Numbered from the stretch's first letter, positions 50,600-61,355 are shown. The stretch: 64,000 nucleotides of DNA from Bettongia penicillata ogilbyi (GCA_023548195.1 JAJHZJ010000251.1:930001-994000); one strand, 5' to 3'. The notes: generated by a model from the sequence alone, not told the origin. Made by a program: numbers and translations.

Positions 50600-51420
50600 T
50601 CTGTAAAAAATGGAACTATAAATTATGATTTTATGATGACACAATTATATAGTAACTGATTTGTCCAAGGCAATATTTGAAAATGATGTGCCTACTTAGC
50701 ATGGCTTAATTGAAGGAGCTGAGTTAATGTAGGGGCCACAAAAGATTCACTTTTGTCTTCATTATTCATCTTCCCTTTTTTTCAGTCAAATAGGGCAAAG
50801 AACTAAAAAAAAAAACATAGGAGCCTTAAATTTTTGGCATCTAGTATATTCTCTGTTTCCTTCCTTTCACTGTATTTTCTGGCCTCCCCAATGCCCTTTC
50901 TTTGAGTTTCAATTTTTAAAGCTTCATGCACAGGATAACCTACACAAGCTTTGACAGCATGCATAACTTCTCTGTGGCCCCAGCTCTCTGTTTGCTTTTC
51001 CTACTCTCTGCTTCTCTCCCAAATAGACTGAACTTTCCCTTGACCATATCTTAGTTTATTTGAAATTTAAATTCTTTCTAGGTTTCAAGGATGATAAGAG
51101 ATGCCAAGGTGGGGAAAGTTTCCTTTTTCTATTCTGGTTGGATCTTCCCTGGAACATAGATTTCTCAAATTGTTAAATTTAGTTCAGGTCGACTCTGTAG
51201 GTGTTTGCAATATCCATTGAATATATGAAGGAGTGGAAGGTGAATCAAATTTGAGCAGGATCATTCAAGTAGATATTCTTTGCTTGTTTTAGTCAAGCAA
51301 AGAAGTTTTCCTTCCTGTGCTTAGCACCTTTACCTTCAGGTGATCTGTCAAAAGAGTATGTAAATTTTTTATCTCTGAAACTTATTTCCTTTTCTCTTAA
51401 AGACCAATCTTAACCCCAAA
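50600..51420. other. No gene or clear repeat seen
   Basis: Single-copy-looking, moderately T-rich. Confidence 0.5.
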
Positions 51421-51424
51421 TCTT

Positions 51425-51895
51425 TCTGACTCTCCCAATCACTCTTGCTTTCATTGATTGGCCAATAATAGGTCTTAGGTCAATCCCTAATTGGTCATTA
51501 CTTGGGCCCTGGTTGGCTCAGAGAGAAGGTAAATAGCAATTGTTTCTGTTTTGACCAGAAACCCTGAGGGTTTTCCTCTGCTAGAACCATTTTTTTTTAA
51601 AGAGGCCATTCTTTGCCTCATTTCTTATTAAGCCTTAATCACTTAGTCAACCTGAGAGCTATTAAAGACCTTAGCTTGAAAACACCAGGGTTCCTTACTG
51701 CATCCTGGGCCATCTCTGGTTCTCTGGATCCATATCTGGCCACTGGACCCAGAAGGTTCTGGAGGTGAAGGTGAGGCTGGAGACTTTGCACAGCCCTGCC
51801 TCACTTATATCCCATTTTCTTGCATGTCACAGTCCTGTTCAAGAACAAAGGACAAATAGCCTGCAGCAGCAGCAGCAGAAGCAGAAGCAGCACGT
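51425..51895 (+). mobile_element. Repeat C, extended copy with CCAAT-box cluster upstream
   Basis: The usual body starts near 51597 (TTAAAGAGGCCATTCTTTGCC), continues GCATCCTGGGCCATCTCTGG, GGCCACTGGACCCAGAAGG, CACAGCCCTGCCTCACTTATATCCC, and ends GAACAAAGGACAAATAGCCTG with a CAG/AAGCAG tail (51863-51890). Upstream, four CCAAT/ATTGG-type boxes lie within 51455-51520 (GATTGGCCAATAATAGG, TAATTGGTC, GGTTGGCTC). Confidence 0.6.
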
Positions 51896-51899
51896 GGTG

Positions 51900-52010
51900 A
51901 ACACTTACATGCTTGTTGATTGAGTCTTGGCCATCATATGATGAAATGAAGCTTATAAAAATGAAGACAATGGATGGGAACCTTTCTTATTTTAATTTTT
52001 GAGAGGGGGA
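51900..52010. other. Unassigned short spacer
   Basis: No recognised element. Confidence 0.4.
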
Positions 52011-52014
52011 AGAG

Positions 52015-52400
52015 GACTGTGATTCTATTTACACTTGTAATGAAAATCCTTTTATGAATACATATTGGTGACTCATCCATATCTTACAACTTTATAGAGT
52101 TGTTTAAGTCCCTGGAAACTTAGATAATTTGACCATTATATATGGTCTAGGCAAGACATCAACCCAGTTCTTTTTGACTCAGGACCAGCCCTCTATTTAC
52201 TGTGCTTTATCTCCTCTTGCAGCATTGTAGCTACAGTTGTTGGCATCATGGATCCAGAGGGCACTTTTGAAGGCATTTAGTCCAACCCCTTCATGCTATA
52301 GATGAGGAAAATGAGGAGTTGGTTAAAACCCAGAGAAATTAAGCATCTTACCTGAGACCATGCACAGAGAAGGGATTTGAACATAGGTTCTCATGTATAT
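52015..52400 (-). mobile_element. Spacer-tailed SINE (to 52215) and short-tailed SINE (52245-52400)
   Basis: Plus strand: TTGTAATGAAAATCCTTTTATGAATACATATTGGTGACTC, CATCAACCCAGTTCTTTTTGACTCAGGACCAGCCCTC; then GGCATTTAGTCCAACCCCTTCATGCTATAGATGAGGAAAATGAGG, AGAAGGGATTTGAACATAGG. Confidence 0.65.
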
Positions 52401-52454
52401 TATAATTATGAATGTGTATTTTTTTCAGTATAATATTAGGATTTAATACAGTTT

Positions 52455-52995
52455 TCAACTCCATTCAACAAATATTTATTAGACACTCATTATGTGCTAG
52501 GCACTGTGCTTACTTGACAAAGACAGAAACTAAAAGTCCCTGACCTCAAGGAGCTTATAAGCTTTTGAATGGTAGAAGGTAAAACATGTGCATAGAAAAT
52601 GAAATACAAAATAAATATGAGGTAATATAGAAGGAGAGGGCACTAGTAACTGGGAAAGGGAGGGGATGAGCATGGGTTTCCTGGGGGAAGTGGCATTTAA
52701 ACTGAGATTAGATAGTTGATGGGGCCTAGATGAGGAGAAAGTATATTCCAGGCCTATGCAATGATATATGGGACTTGGTGCATAGGCACTGGCAAGCAGG
52801 TCAAGTTGACTGGAACGTGTGTGAAGGACAAAGATGTCTAATAAACTTGGAAAGTTAGACTAGATGTGGGTTACAAAGAGCTTTTAAAAGAACCAAATAG
52901 GAGGTTATATGTAATCCTAGGGGCCTGAAGGACCCACTGGAATATGATGATCAGGAGAGACACAGGTGACACAGTCAGATCTATTCTTATGGTAA
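52455..52995 (+). mobile_element. Repeat D, most complete copy
   Basis: CATTCAACAAATATTTATTAGACACTCATTATGTGCTAGGCACTGTGC; CCTGACCTCAAGGAGCTTATAAGC; GAGAGGGCACTAGTAACTGGG; GGAAGTGGCATTTAAACTGAGATTAG; GTTAGACTAGATGTGGG; AAATAGGAGGTTATATGTAATCCTAGGGG; ACACAGTCAGATCTATTCTTATGG. No ORF. Confidence 0.75.
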
Positions 52996-53117
52996 TGCTA
53001 ATAACCTTTTCCATCTGTCTCTTCCTTTACATTCCCAATACTGCACTTTAATTTGTGCTTTTAATATTTTTATGCTAGGATTAGTCTCAAAGCCTGCTAA
53101 TCAGGTTCTTTGCCTCT

Positions 53118-53196
53118 AGTCTCTGTCTGTCTCTGTCTGTGTCTGTCTCTCTCTGACTCTATCTGACTGTCTCTGTCTGACTGTCTCTGTCTCCCC
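53118..53196. repeat. TCTG/TCTC/TGAC imperfect simple repeat
   Basis: GTCTCTGTCTGTCTCTGTCTGTG.. with TCTGACTG variants, ending CTGTCTCCCCCCC. Confidence 0.92.
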
Positions 53197-53264
53197 CCCT
53201 TCAGTTTCATTCTAAATCCTTTTAAGAGATGATTTAATAATTTTTTCTTAGGATATAACTGGGG

Positions 53265-53500
53265 TTATGCTACTCTTTCTCAAAACCTTAATTTTCCAAA
53301 TAAAGCCTGCTTTCTAGTTTGGCATTTAATACCCTTCATGATCTGGTCTTAACTTACCTGTCCAGGTTTTTTCTGCAGTTCCTACTTCCTGGAATGTTCT
53401 CTTTCCCCCAAACCCTTTTTCCTCTATCATAGGAACTCAACTGGTCTCTCAAGCCCATCTTAAGTGCTACATCCTTCCTAGATCATCCTAGAAAGAAGGG
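53265..53500 (+). mobile_element. L2 internal/3' fragment
   Basis: AGTTTGGCATTTAATACCCTTCATGATCTGGTCTTAACTTACC, TTCCTGGAATGTTCTCTTTCC, CAAGCCCATCTTAAGTGCTACATCCTTCC are in L2 order. Confidence 0.75.
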
Positions 53501-53504
53501 AAAT

Positions 53505-54175
53505 TTTGGCCTGTGCTCTGAAACTCCCTGCTTTGTGCCAAGTTCCTCTTGTTTCCTTAGTCTGGGAAGGCTGTACTTGAACTGTTGGAGGGCCAGGACA
53601 CAAAAGCATCCCATGAGGAAATCCAGAGAAGCTCTCATTGGGCCAATTGTCCTTCAACCCCACCAATTTGACTGTATTTCCTAAGCAGCTGTATTTCTAA
53701 ACAAGGATCTTGGCAGCCTCTCTGGAAGTAGAGACCTTTTGGCCCTGGGATCTGTTTATGTTGCAAAAACATCTCACACGGAGCTGATCAGCCTGTTTGC
53801 CTTGGCATCATCTTCCCACCACTCAATCACCCCCAGCCCAGATTGCTGACACATCCTGCTGCCTCAGATTCAGTCGCACTTCACTGATCAGAATGGTATT
53901 TCATAGGAGCCATTTGATGCTCAAGAAGCCTTTGAATAAGCCATTTGAAGCCTTTATTCCTCTCCCCCAAGTGTTTTGCCAGAAGTTAAGTGAACCTGAA
54001 TACTAAAAAGTTGGAGTTTGGATCACAGCTCTCTGTTTGGCTGAATAAAATCTTCCTTTGCTTCTCTGCCCTAGGAGAGTGGGTTTCCTTGGGTGACGCT
54101 TTCCCCCCGGTGAAGCAGTCGATCATGGTGTCATGCTCACCTTCTGTGCACTCTCTGCCCTGGTGAGAGTCACTG
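53505..54175. other. No gene or clear repeat seen
   Basis: Several ORFs of 62-69 codons on both strands without a domain. Somewhat less AT-rich than its surroundings. Single-copy-looking insert between L2 parts. Confidence 0.45.
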
Positions 54176-54179
54176 ACCT

Positions 54180-54375
54180 CTGAACACACCCTATTGCCTC
54201 TTATACTGTTTAAAGTACTTAAAATGTAATTTTCGTGTTGTCACCTGTGAGTCTATATTGTCCACGGAGGTACCACAGAGGCAGAGACCATATTCTACCT
54301 AAACTTCATTCCTTTCTCTCAAGCTTACAAGGACTGTTCTTTACAGAATTACACCTAATAAATGTTAATCCAAAT
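54180..54375 (+). mobile_element. L2 3' end, diverged
   Basis: AACACACCCTATTGCCTC.., GTCTATATTGTCCACGGAGG, GAGGCAGAGACCATATTC and TTACACCTAATAAATGTTAATCC. May be the end of the element begun at 53265. Confidence 0.45.
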
Positions 54376-54419
54376 GAATGAGCAAATCAACGAATAAAAA
54401 ATGAAAAATGGTCTCTGTC

Positions 54420-54862
54420 TAGTTCTCATGGTCATGATCTCCCTGCCCTTATACATTCCTGCACCATTCCAAGCACTGAATTAAAAGGTAGAAGACATGG
54501 GTTTGAATCCTCATGTTGCTTCTTTCTCTGATCTCCCAGCTGCTAATGCTTTCCTTCCAAAAACTCTTATGAATTTACTTTGTTTCTATTCTGCATTTAC
54601 TTGCACTTGTACACATTGTCTCCTCCAACACAATATAAGCTCCTTGAGGATACAGACTAATTCATTTTTGGCTTTATATTCCTAATGCCTAGCATGATGC
54701 CTGTCCATAGTAGGTAATTGAGAAATATTTATTGATAATTTATTGATTGCTTAGCTGTATAACCTTGAGAAAGTCACTTATAGAACCCTGAGCCCTGATT
54801 GGACTCCATTAGTTCCTGAGGTTCCTTCTAACTTCAAATATATGGTTCTGTGATCCTGGTAC
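54420..54862 (+). mobile_element. L2 3' end (to 54750), then short-tailed SINE tail
   Basis: TTTCTCTGATCTCCCAGCTGCTAATGC, CACAATATAAGCTCCTTGAGGATACAG, CCTAATGCCTAGCATGATGCCTGTCCATAGTAGGTAATTGAG; then 54752-54862 TAGCTGTATAACCTTGAGAAAGTCACTT and TTCCTTCTAACTTCAAATATATGG. Confidence 0.7.
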
Positions 54863-54864
54863 TA

Positions 54865-56395
54865 GAAAGGCTTCTCTCGCTGCCTGTGTTTATATGCATA
54901 GTAAAGCTGAATCTAAGTCAGGGAAATTGGGCTTAGTTCCAGGGTGCTGATTGGGGAGGGGGTACGAGGGAAAGGAAAGGGGTACTTACTGCCCTTAGCA
55001 CTCTTGTGGCTCACTATTGTGGTCCAGGGTGCTAGTAGAAGTGAAGAAGCTTGAGCTAACTGCTACTCCACCAACCAGGATGGTGGAGAGCCAGGATCCT
55101 ATGACTTGGTACAGTTTGCTTCCTGGTGCATTAATCTGAATGCTAGCATTAGGCCTTATGAGCAAAGATCACTCTAACATGTGAGCAGGGAGTTTTTGAG
55201 ACCCCTAAACTCCCAGGGAACTTTTAATGGGCTGTTTTTTACTTTTTTTTTTGTGGTTTGTGTCCGAGGGTCATTAAGTATGTTTATACTCATATCAAGA
55301 AAGTCATTGTTTCTCCGAACCCTCAGACACTGAGGAGTCTGTTGTATCAGATATGGAAACCTCTCCTAGGATACTATTGGTCCTTAATCCAAAGCAGATC
55401 TTTCTGGCCACAGACTTCCTAGGTTCCTTTGCCTAGTGCCAGGATGCTGCCCTTAGGGTTCTATCCCTGTGACACCTCTTTCCAAGATGCATGTTCCCCA
55501 ATACCATCACAGTCTGATACCCATCTCCCTCTCTATTCTGCTCACATCCTAGTGGAAGGGAAGTCACAGGACACAGTGCTGCAAGAAACAGGATAAAATT
55601 TCTAAAGGAGGGAACACTATTCTCCCCTTTAGGCACAATGTGTGCTCAGCTGGAATAAATTATCCTTCTATACCTTACTTGTGATGCCAGGCCTAGGGAC
55701 CTATGTCATTCCTTTCATAGGAGATACCCATGCCATTTCCTGTTCATAGAGAATAATCTGGCATCTCTGTCTTCCCCAGTCTCACCTCCCTCACCTCCAA
55801 ACAGTATTTGGGTTCTCTCCACTCTCTAGGGCTTTGTGCTTAAATTTTTCCCCTCCCCACTAAATTTGCCCCCAAATTCCTGATTTGGTTCTGCCCACTA
55901 TTCTATGCCTAGCTGTCATTTGGGTTCAGATATAGAGGTGTTCTGATTAACAAAAGTTCATTGGTTAAAAAGATTCGCTCATTGAAAAGATTAATAGTTC
56001 TAGCTCTATGTTGAACATTGTGAAGGATACAGAGATAGGATACACACTTCTTTCCTCCTGAAACCCCAGCAATTTCTCCTTAGGGTTTTAAGGCTTTAGA
56101 GTCCCTTGCCTCCCTTCCAGTCTCACAGACACACTTCCTGAATTGTTGTTCAAAAAAAGATTTTCCTAGTTGGGTTACTAATATTTCCTCTCCAGAGCTT
56201 CAGATATTAACCTTCTGCACCTGCCTCTGACATGTATCTCCTGTACCCCTCTGAGGCACCTCCCAGAAGCTCTTTCTCTTTCACATCTGATCTAGATTTT
56301 CTGGAGCAAATTTGATTTTCCCAGAGCAAATTCACTAGTCAGATAGAATGGCTATTTCTTCTCTTCATAGTGAAATGATTCCTTCTCTGCCTACT
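54865..56395. other. Repeat-poor stretch, no gene recognised
   Basis: About 1.5 kb without a repeat I can name. G-rich 54950-54985 (GGGGAGGGGGTACGAGGG). The ORF at 55433-55636 minus (67 codons) has no domain. Long pyrimidine-rich stretches 55770-55890. Confidence 0.5.
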
Positions 56396-56399
56396 TTTG

Positions 56400-56555
56400 G
56401 AACCAATTCAAACTCTGGCTCTGATACTTCACCTATGAGACCTTGGACATGCTTCTTACACCTCTGTAGGCCTCAATTGTCCCCTGTGATAAATGGGGAG
56501 ATTATACTAGGTAATCTCTAAACTCTTTTCCAACTTTGAATCTGGAACCTCTTTT
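56400..56555 (+). mobile_element. Short-tailed SINE
   Basis: AACCAATTCAAACTCTGGCTCTGATACTTC, ATGAGACCTTGGACATGCTTCTTACACC, TGATAAATGGGGAGATTATACTAGGTAATCTC. Confidence 0.7.
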
Positions 56556-56749
56556 CTTTAGGGTTCTGGGTTATGTGATTTAGGACAAGACCTAGAACCC
56601 TGTGGTTACTGAGTCAAAAGGCCTCCAACCTCTCTTCTCCCTGAACAGATCCCCTCAAAATGACTCTCCTTTTCTTTTCCAAACTTAAGTTTCTTTGTGG
56701 ACACCACTTGCCTCCCAGTTCATCAGCAAAGCTGAGATAACATATATTC

Positions 56750-57400
56750 TGAGGTCAATGAGCAATTGTCACCTTTCCTAGACTCAGTTCGTGGTTCCAT
56801 CCACTTCCCTGCTGTCAAACTGATGAGGACATTCTTAGATGTCCTTATCAATTATCACCTCTATGTAGATGACTATCAAATCCTTATTTTTACTCCAACT
56901 TCTGCCCAGAGATCTACTTTCATGTTCGCACCTACCTGCTGGGTATTTCCATCTGAATGTTTGCCACTCAGCACTTCAAACTCAATAGATCTAAAACGGA
57001 ACTAATCACCTGTTCCTCTAAATTGAACCTTCCCCTCTCATTTCTACATTTTTTAATGGTACCATAATCCTACAACTCTCCAAGACATGAAACTTTGGAA
57101 TAATGTTTAGACTCTTTCTTTTCCTTTCTCTTTATTCCTACTTCAACTACCCCTAGTACAATCCTTCATCTCTTTTATCTAGAATATCATAATAGTTTTC
57201 TAAATAATCTGCCTGAGTTTGGTCTATCCTTGCTCCAGTCTTCCCCATTGCTGCCCAAGTGATTTTACTAAAGAGTAAGTCTGACCGTGCTAATTCCCTA
57301 TCCAATAAACTCTAGTGACTTCCTATTGACTAGAAGACAAAATAGTATTTCATATTTATCTCATTCTTTTAAAATTTGTGCTTCTTTTGTATGTTTTATA
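56750..57400 (+). pseudogene. L2 ORF2 reverse-transcriptase fragment with YVDD
   Basis: One frame (56766-57005) reads ..LINYHLYVDDYQILIFTP.., matching the L2 palm motif YADDTQ(L/I)Y; the two catalytic Asp are kept. Then LSTSNSIDLKRNxLIT corresponds to the L2 stretch ..LKLNMSKTELII. After 57005 the frame is broken, but L2 DNA wording continues (AATCCTACAACTCTCC.., AAGAGTAAGTCTGACCGTGC, AATAAACTCTAGTGACTTCCTATTGACTAGAAG). Non-LTR retrotransposon remnant, dead. Confidence 0.82.
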
Positions 57401-57439
57401 ATGTACATAATTGTTTGTGTAGTACTATATGTATATTGT

Positions 57440-57684
57440 ACAGCTAGGTGCAGTGGATAAAGCACCATGCCTGGAGTCAGGAAGACCCCAGTTTAAATTT
57501 GACCTTCAACACATACCAGCTGTATGACCCTGAGCAAGTCACTTAACCCTATTTGCCTCAGTTTCTTCAGCTATAAAATGAGCTGCAGAAAGAAATGACA
57601 AACCACTCCATTATCTTTGCTGAGAAAACCCAAAATGGGGTCATGAGACACAACTGAAACAACTGAACAATAACAACAAAAAGT
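57440..57684 (+). mobile_element. AACAAC-tailed SINE, full length, sense
   Basis: GTACAGCTAGGTGCAGTGGATAAAG head; GGAGTCAGGAAGACCCC; TGACCCTGAGCAAGTCACTTAACCC; AAATGACAAACCACTCC; GGGGTCATGAGACACAACTG; ends AACTGAACAATAACAAC. Confidence 0.9.
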
Positions 57685-57689
57685 ATGTT

Positions 57690-57895
57690 CATAATAAATA
57701 ATATAACATATATAACCAGATCTAATATTGTATGTAATATCATTTTAATAGAAATGACATTAACATATCTCAATCAATACTATCTCATAAGTACATGGTG
57801 AAAAAATATTCAGAAAGGGGGAATGAGCAAACAAGGGTGGAGATCACTTCCTGGGTTCAGTAGAGCTTCAGGTATGCATGCTGACCTTTGGTTGG
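57690..57895. other. Unassigned AT-rich spacer
   Basis: No recognised element. Confidence 0.4.
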
Positions 57896-57899
57896 TGCT

Positions 57900-58225
57900 G
57901 GCTTAAATGCTAGGAAAACAAATAGTAGCAGAAAGCCATTCCTTTCCCTCCTCAAGGCGCTTACATTCTCATTGTAGAGGACAATACATAAAAAGAAGCT
58001 AAAAGGAGGGTGGGTGGGTAGTGGTAGAGAAAGTTCAGAGCTCAGCCCAGAGAAGAATGAGACACAGGTGTATCTGGCAGAAATGGGTTCCCCAAATGGA
58101 GCTTCTGGAAAGAGCTATTCAACCAGAGGGAGAGGCTTCCAAGGTTTGAGAGCTAGGGCTGGAGTGAGTTTCTAGATCCAAGAAGTTTCTGGGAAATGAC
58201 AGATAAAATCCAGAGTATAGCCTGG
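57900..58225 (+). mobile_element. Repeat D copy
   Basis: AAATGCTAGGAAAACAAATAGTAGC, CCTCCTCAAGGCGCTTACATTCTCATTGTAGAGGACAATAC, CAAATGGAGCTTCTGGAAAGAG. Confidence 0.6.
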
Positions 58226-58435
58226 AAAGGCATGACTGTAAATTCCTTGAGGGGTAAAAAGGACTTGTCTTTTGCCATTTTTTTTTTTTTTTTTTGGTAT
58301 CTCCAGTGCTTTGAATAGTGCCTGCGTAGGCACTTAATAATTGAACTGAACTGAAAATCCCCAGTGCCTCACAGAGTACCCTGTATACAGTTTCTGCTTA
58401 ATAAATGTTTGTTGAATTTGTTGTTATCTTTGTTG
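58226..58435 (+). mobile_element. L2 3' end, with tail partly duplicated
   Basis: CATGACTGTAAATTCCTTGAGGGGTAAAAAGG, poly-T, GGTATCTCCAGTGCTTTGAATAGTGCCTGCGTAGGCACTTAATAATTG, and again CCCCAGTGCCTCACAGAGTACCCTGTATACAG..TTAATAAATGTTTGTTG: two L2-type ends in a row. Confidence 0.7.
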
Positions 58436-58439
58436 ATTG

Positions 58440-58690
58440 GCAAGATTGTTCTGCTAATACAGGATTAGGGACAGGGACTGGACCTGTGATTTCATAAATA
58501 CTGGGAACTCCAGGTAAGGAAACTCCTTTTTCCAATGCAGGTCAGCACCAGTCTTAAGAGACTTGTATACTTCTAGTGAGAGGCTAAGCGACTGATACAG
58601 TCCCATAGCCAGTATGTGTCAGAAGAACTTGAACTTAAATCTTCCTGGTTTTGAGATCATCTCTCTTTCCACAATATCATCCTACCTCTC
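58440..58690 (-). mobile_element. Spacer-tailed SINE, full length
   Basis: Plus strand: ACTGGACCTGTGATTTCATAAATACTGGGAACTCCAGG, CAATGCAGGTCAGCACCAGTC, CAGTCCCATAGCCAGTATGTGTCAGAAG, ATCTCTCTTTCCACAATATCATCC (head). Confidence 0.8.
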
Positions 58691-58694
58691 CTTG

Positions 58695-59172
58695 TAGGAG
58701 CACAATTGAAAAATAAATGCCTTTGCCTATGTAAAACATGCCCCTAGGTTGCTCATCATGGTGTCTTACTTCTCTCTCACAAACACAAGACACCCCAACA
58801 TATGGAATATTTAATAAAGTCTGTAGCTCCTTTGCTTGGCTGACCCCATTCTTCACAAACTGCTCAAATACTTAATGCTCCCACTCTCAGATTAGTGTGC
58901 ATATAAATATTTTTGCATATCCTATGCCTGAGATGATTTTTAAGAAGAAATGCATATATGAGAATAACAAATGGATAAATCCAATTTCATTATCCTTTTT
59001 GTTAAATTCTTACACTTTGTTCTTTGCTAGTCTTGTAGTCCAGAGCCCTTGGAACATTTGTTCAAACTCTCAAAAGAGCTAAAACTGTATAGCTACATAG
59101 TCATTTCTCATCTGAATCTAGCATTGGACTTAGCTCTGGACTTGCCAAAACAAGGGGAATCTGTCCATGGTA
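58695..59172. other. No gene or clear repeat seen
   Basis: Single-copy-looking sequence. Confidence 0.5.
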
Positions 59173-59177
59173 AGAAT

Positions 59178-59620
59178 GAAGTCAGTTCAAATCTGAGTTC
59201 AGTCTGACTCTGGGTAACCAGCTATGTGACCCTGGACAAGTCATTTAACCTCTGTTTGTCTCAGTTTCCTCAACTATAAAATGGGGACCATAATAATACC
59301 TACCTCATGGGGTTGTTGTGAATCTCAAATGACATAATATTTGGAAAGTGCTTAGCCTAGTGCCTGGCATTTTGTTGGTCAGTTATGCTTTTATTGGACT
59401 TTTGTGACCTCACATGGGGTTTTCTTGGCAAAGACTGTGGAGTGGTTTGCCATTTCCTTCTCCAGTGCATTAAGACAAATGGAGGGTATTTGGGGCTGGA
59501 TTTGAACTCAGGCCTGTCTGACTTCAGGCCCGGTTTTCTATCCATTAAAGCACCAGCTATTTCCAGAGCCACCTACTACATATAGCAGGTACATAATAAA
59601 TATTTAATTCTGCCTCTTAC
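59178..59620 (+). mobile_element. MIR-tailed SINE split by an AACAAC-tailed SINE
   Basis: CAGTTCAAATCTGAGTTC.., GTGACCCTGGACAAGTCATTTAACC, CTCAACTATAAAATGGGGACC, AAAGTGCTTAGCCTAGTGCCTGGCAT (to 59370). After the insert, CATATAGCAGGTACATAATAAATATTTAAT (59579-59608) finishes the tail. Confidence 0.8.
59373..59575 (-). mobile_element. AACAAC-tailed SINE inside the 59178 SINE
   Basis: Plus strand: GTTGGTCAGTTATGCTTTTATTGGAC, CACATGGGGTTTTCTTGGC, GGAGTGGTTTGCCATTTCCTTCTCCAG, head end GGCCCGGTTTTCTATCCATT. Confidence 0.85.
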
Positions 59621-59621
59621 T

Positions 59622-59970
59622 AGTAGGACTCTCTATAAGTCCTATGGAATTGGAAAATCAAAGTCAAACTCCATAGGATTGCATATCAAAGTATCTCTTA
59701 GAAAAAGCCAGTGGAATTTGAGTGGCCAAAGAGTTAAGTTTCTCTATTTACTCACTAATTTTTCATGTTTCTCCCCTCCTTCCCCCTCCCTAATTCCAGG
59801 CTGACTTGTTGTTAGGGTAAAAGTCAGTTATTATACTATAACTAATAATCTGTCATGTCTCATCATAAATAATGACTTTTATTAAAATATTATTTTCAGG
59901 AAAGAAAAAAATCTTAAATCTCTCATTTGTCCTAATTGATGATATTTAAAAGTACCCTGCAGTGAATTAA
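59622..59970. other. No gene or clear repeat seen
   Basis: AT-rich. No ORF of note. Confidence 0.5.
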
Positions 59971-59974
59971 TTCA

Positions 59975-60050
59975 ACTCCATTCAATGCAATAAACATTTA
60001 TTAAACACCTACTATGTGCCAAGCACTATGCTAAATACTGGAATTAATGT
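59975..60050 (+). mobile_element. Repeat D start
   Basis: CAATGCAATAAACATTTATTAAACACCTACTATGTGCCAAGCACTATGCTAAATACTGG, the best preserved start of repeat D in the window; truncated right after. Confidence 0.7.
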
Positions 60051-60054
60051 CATT

Positions 60055-60965
60055 GTTCAGAATTCATTTTTGTCTCTTGGGCCCTTTTACAGAATGTACC
60101 TTAATGCCATCATTTAATATCCAGTGTAGATTGAATACTATTGCCAGTCTCATCAAACTTATGACCTTGTAGATAAGATGTTTCTTCTGAGTTTCAAGAC
60201 CACAAAGAAGCAGATGAAAAGAAAAAAATCTCTGTTTTCTAAGAAAAACTACAATTCTTGTTCTCCTGGAGAAGATGGAGTCAATTGCAACTATTGCCCC
60301 AGCTCTGACCTGGGTAGACCCTTCTTTCATTGCACGACACTTTCAGTAAGATCCTTCTTTCAAGGCCTTTGATAATGCCCTCTCAGGATGAAAGGGATAA
60401 TCCATCTTTTAAAAAGTCTCATCAGAAGCCCAGCTCCAGTGCTTGTTTCTGATGTAAGGAAGCATTTATGGCTTTCTCTTCAGAGAAGAAATTGGTTTGG
60501 GGGCTATTTTCTAAGGTAAAGAAAATAGAATCCAGGGATTCAATGGAAATAGAACACCAAAAACCAAGGTCTTGAGTAGTTAAATACTCAAGAGTTATAG
60601 AGCGTATGATAGCACAAAGTCACTCTCCATGTTGCTTTGGAGAGGTATGACTTCTACTGGCAAAGGGCATTAATTTAATCATCCAAAGGTCTGTCTTGTA
60701 AGACTGAACTGCTTATGCCGCCATCCCTTTGGCTTAACCTGAAATTGCAGTAGAACAAATAGGATATTGGGAGGGAGAGACAGACAGATACAGAGACACT
60801 GACAGAGATAGACACAGACATGGAGGGGCCATGGAGAAGGAGAGGGACATGGAGAGAGAGTCAGTGGTTGTACATACAAGGGTCTCATTACTTTTCTGAA
60901 ACACTGACTAGATTCTGGTGGATGAGCAAGAATTTTCTATCTACTCTTACTTGATTCATAAATCC
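60055..60965. other. Unassigned; purine-rich GA tract 60765-60865
   Basis: GAGAGACAGACAGATACAGAGACACTG.. and ATGGAGAAGGAGAGGG. ORFs of 64-88 codons have no domain. Confidence 0.5.
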
Positions 60966-60969
60966 CCTT

Positions 60970-61355
60970 GGCCTCTTCTTGACAAGTGGTCATCAAACTT
61001 TTGCTTAAAGTTTTTCAGCAACCTCGATTCATGAAACAGCTCATACTATTGTTCGGGAAGCCCTAATTGTTAAGGAGTTCTTCGAACTGAACTGGAACCT
61101 GCTTTCCCTGCCACTGGTTTTAGCTCTGTCCTTTGGATCATCGTAGAAGGATGTTAATCTCCCTTCCATATAAAATCTCTTCAAACATTTGAAGTCATTT
61201 CTCATAGTTCACCCAAGCCTTCTCTTTTCCCAGCCAAACATCTGTAATTTTTCAATCATTCCTCATTTGGCATGCTTTAGAGTCACTTCTCATCCTAGTC
61301 ATTCACATCTGGATCTGTTCCAGTTGTCATTAAAGAAATATGTGGCAACTAGAAA
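60970..61355 (-). mobile_element. CR1/L3-type LINE 3' end, reversed
   Basis: Plus strand: CTTCTTGACAAGTGGTCATCAAACTTTTGC, GAAGCCCTAATTGTTAAGGAGTTC, CTCTTCAAACATTTGAAGTCATTTCTCATAG, CCCAGCCAAACATCTGTAATTTTTC, CCTCATTTGGCATGCTTTAGAG, CACATCTGGATCTGTTCCAGTTGTCA: the whole order matches CR1/L3. Confidence 0.8.
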
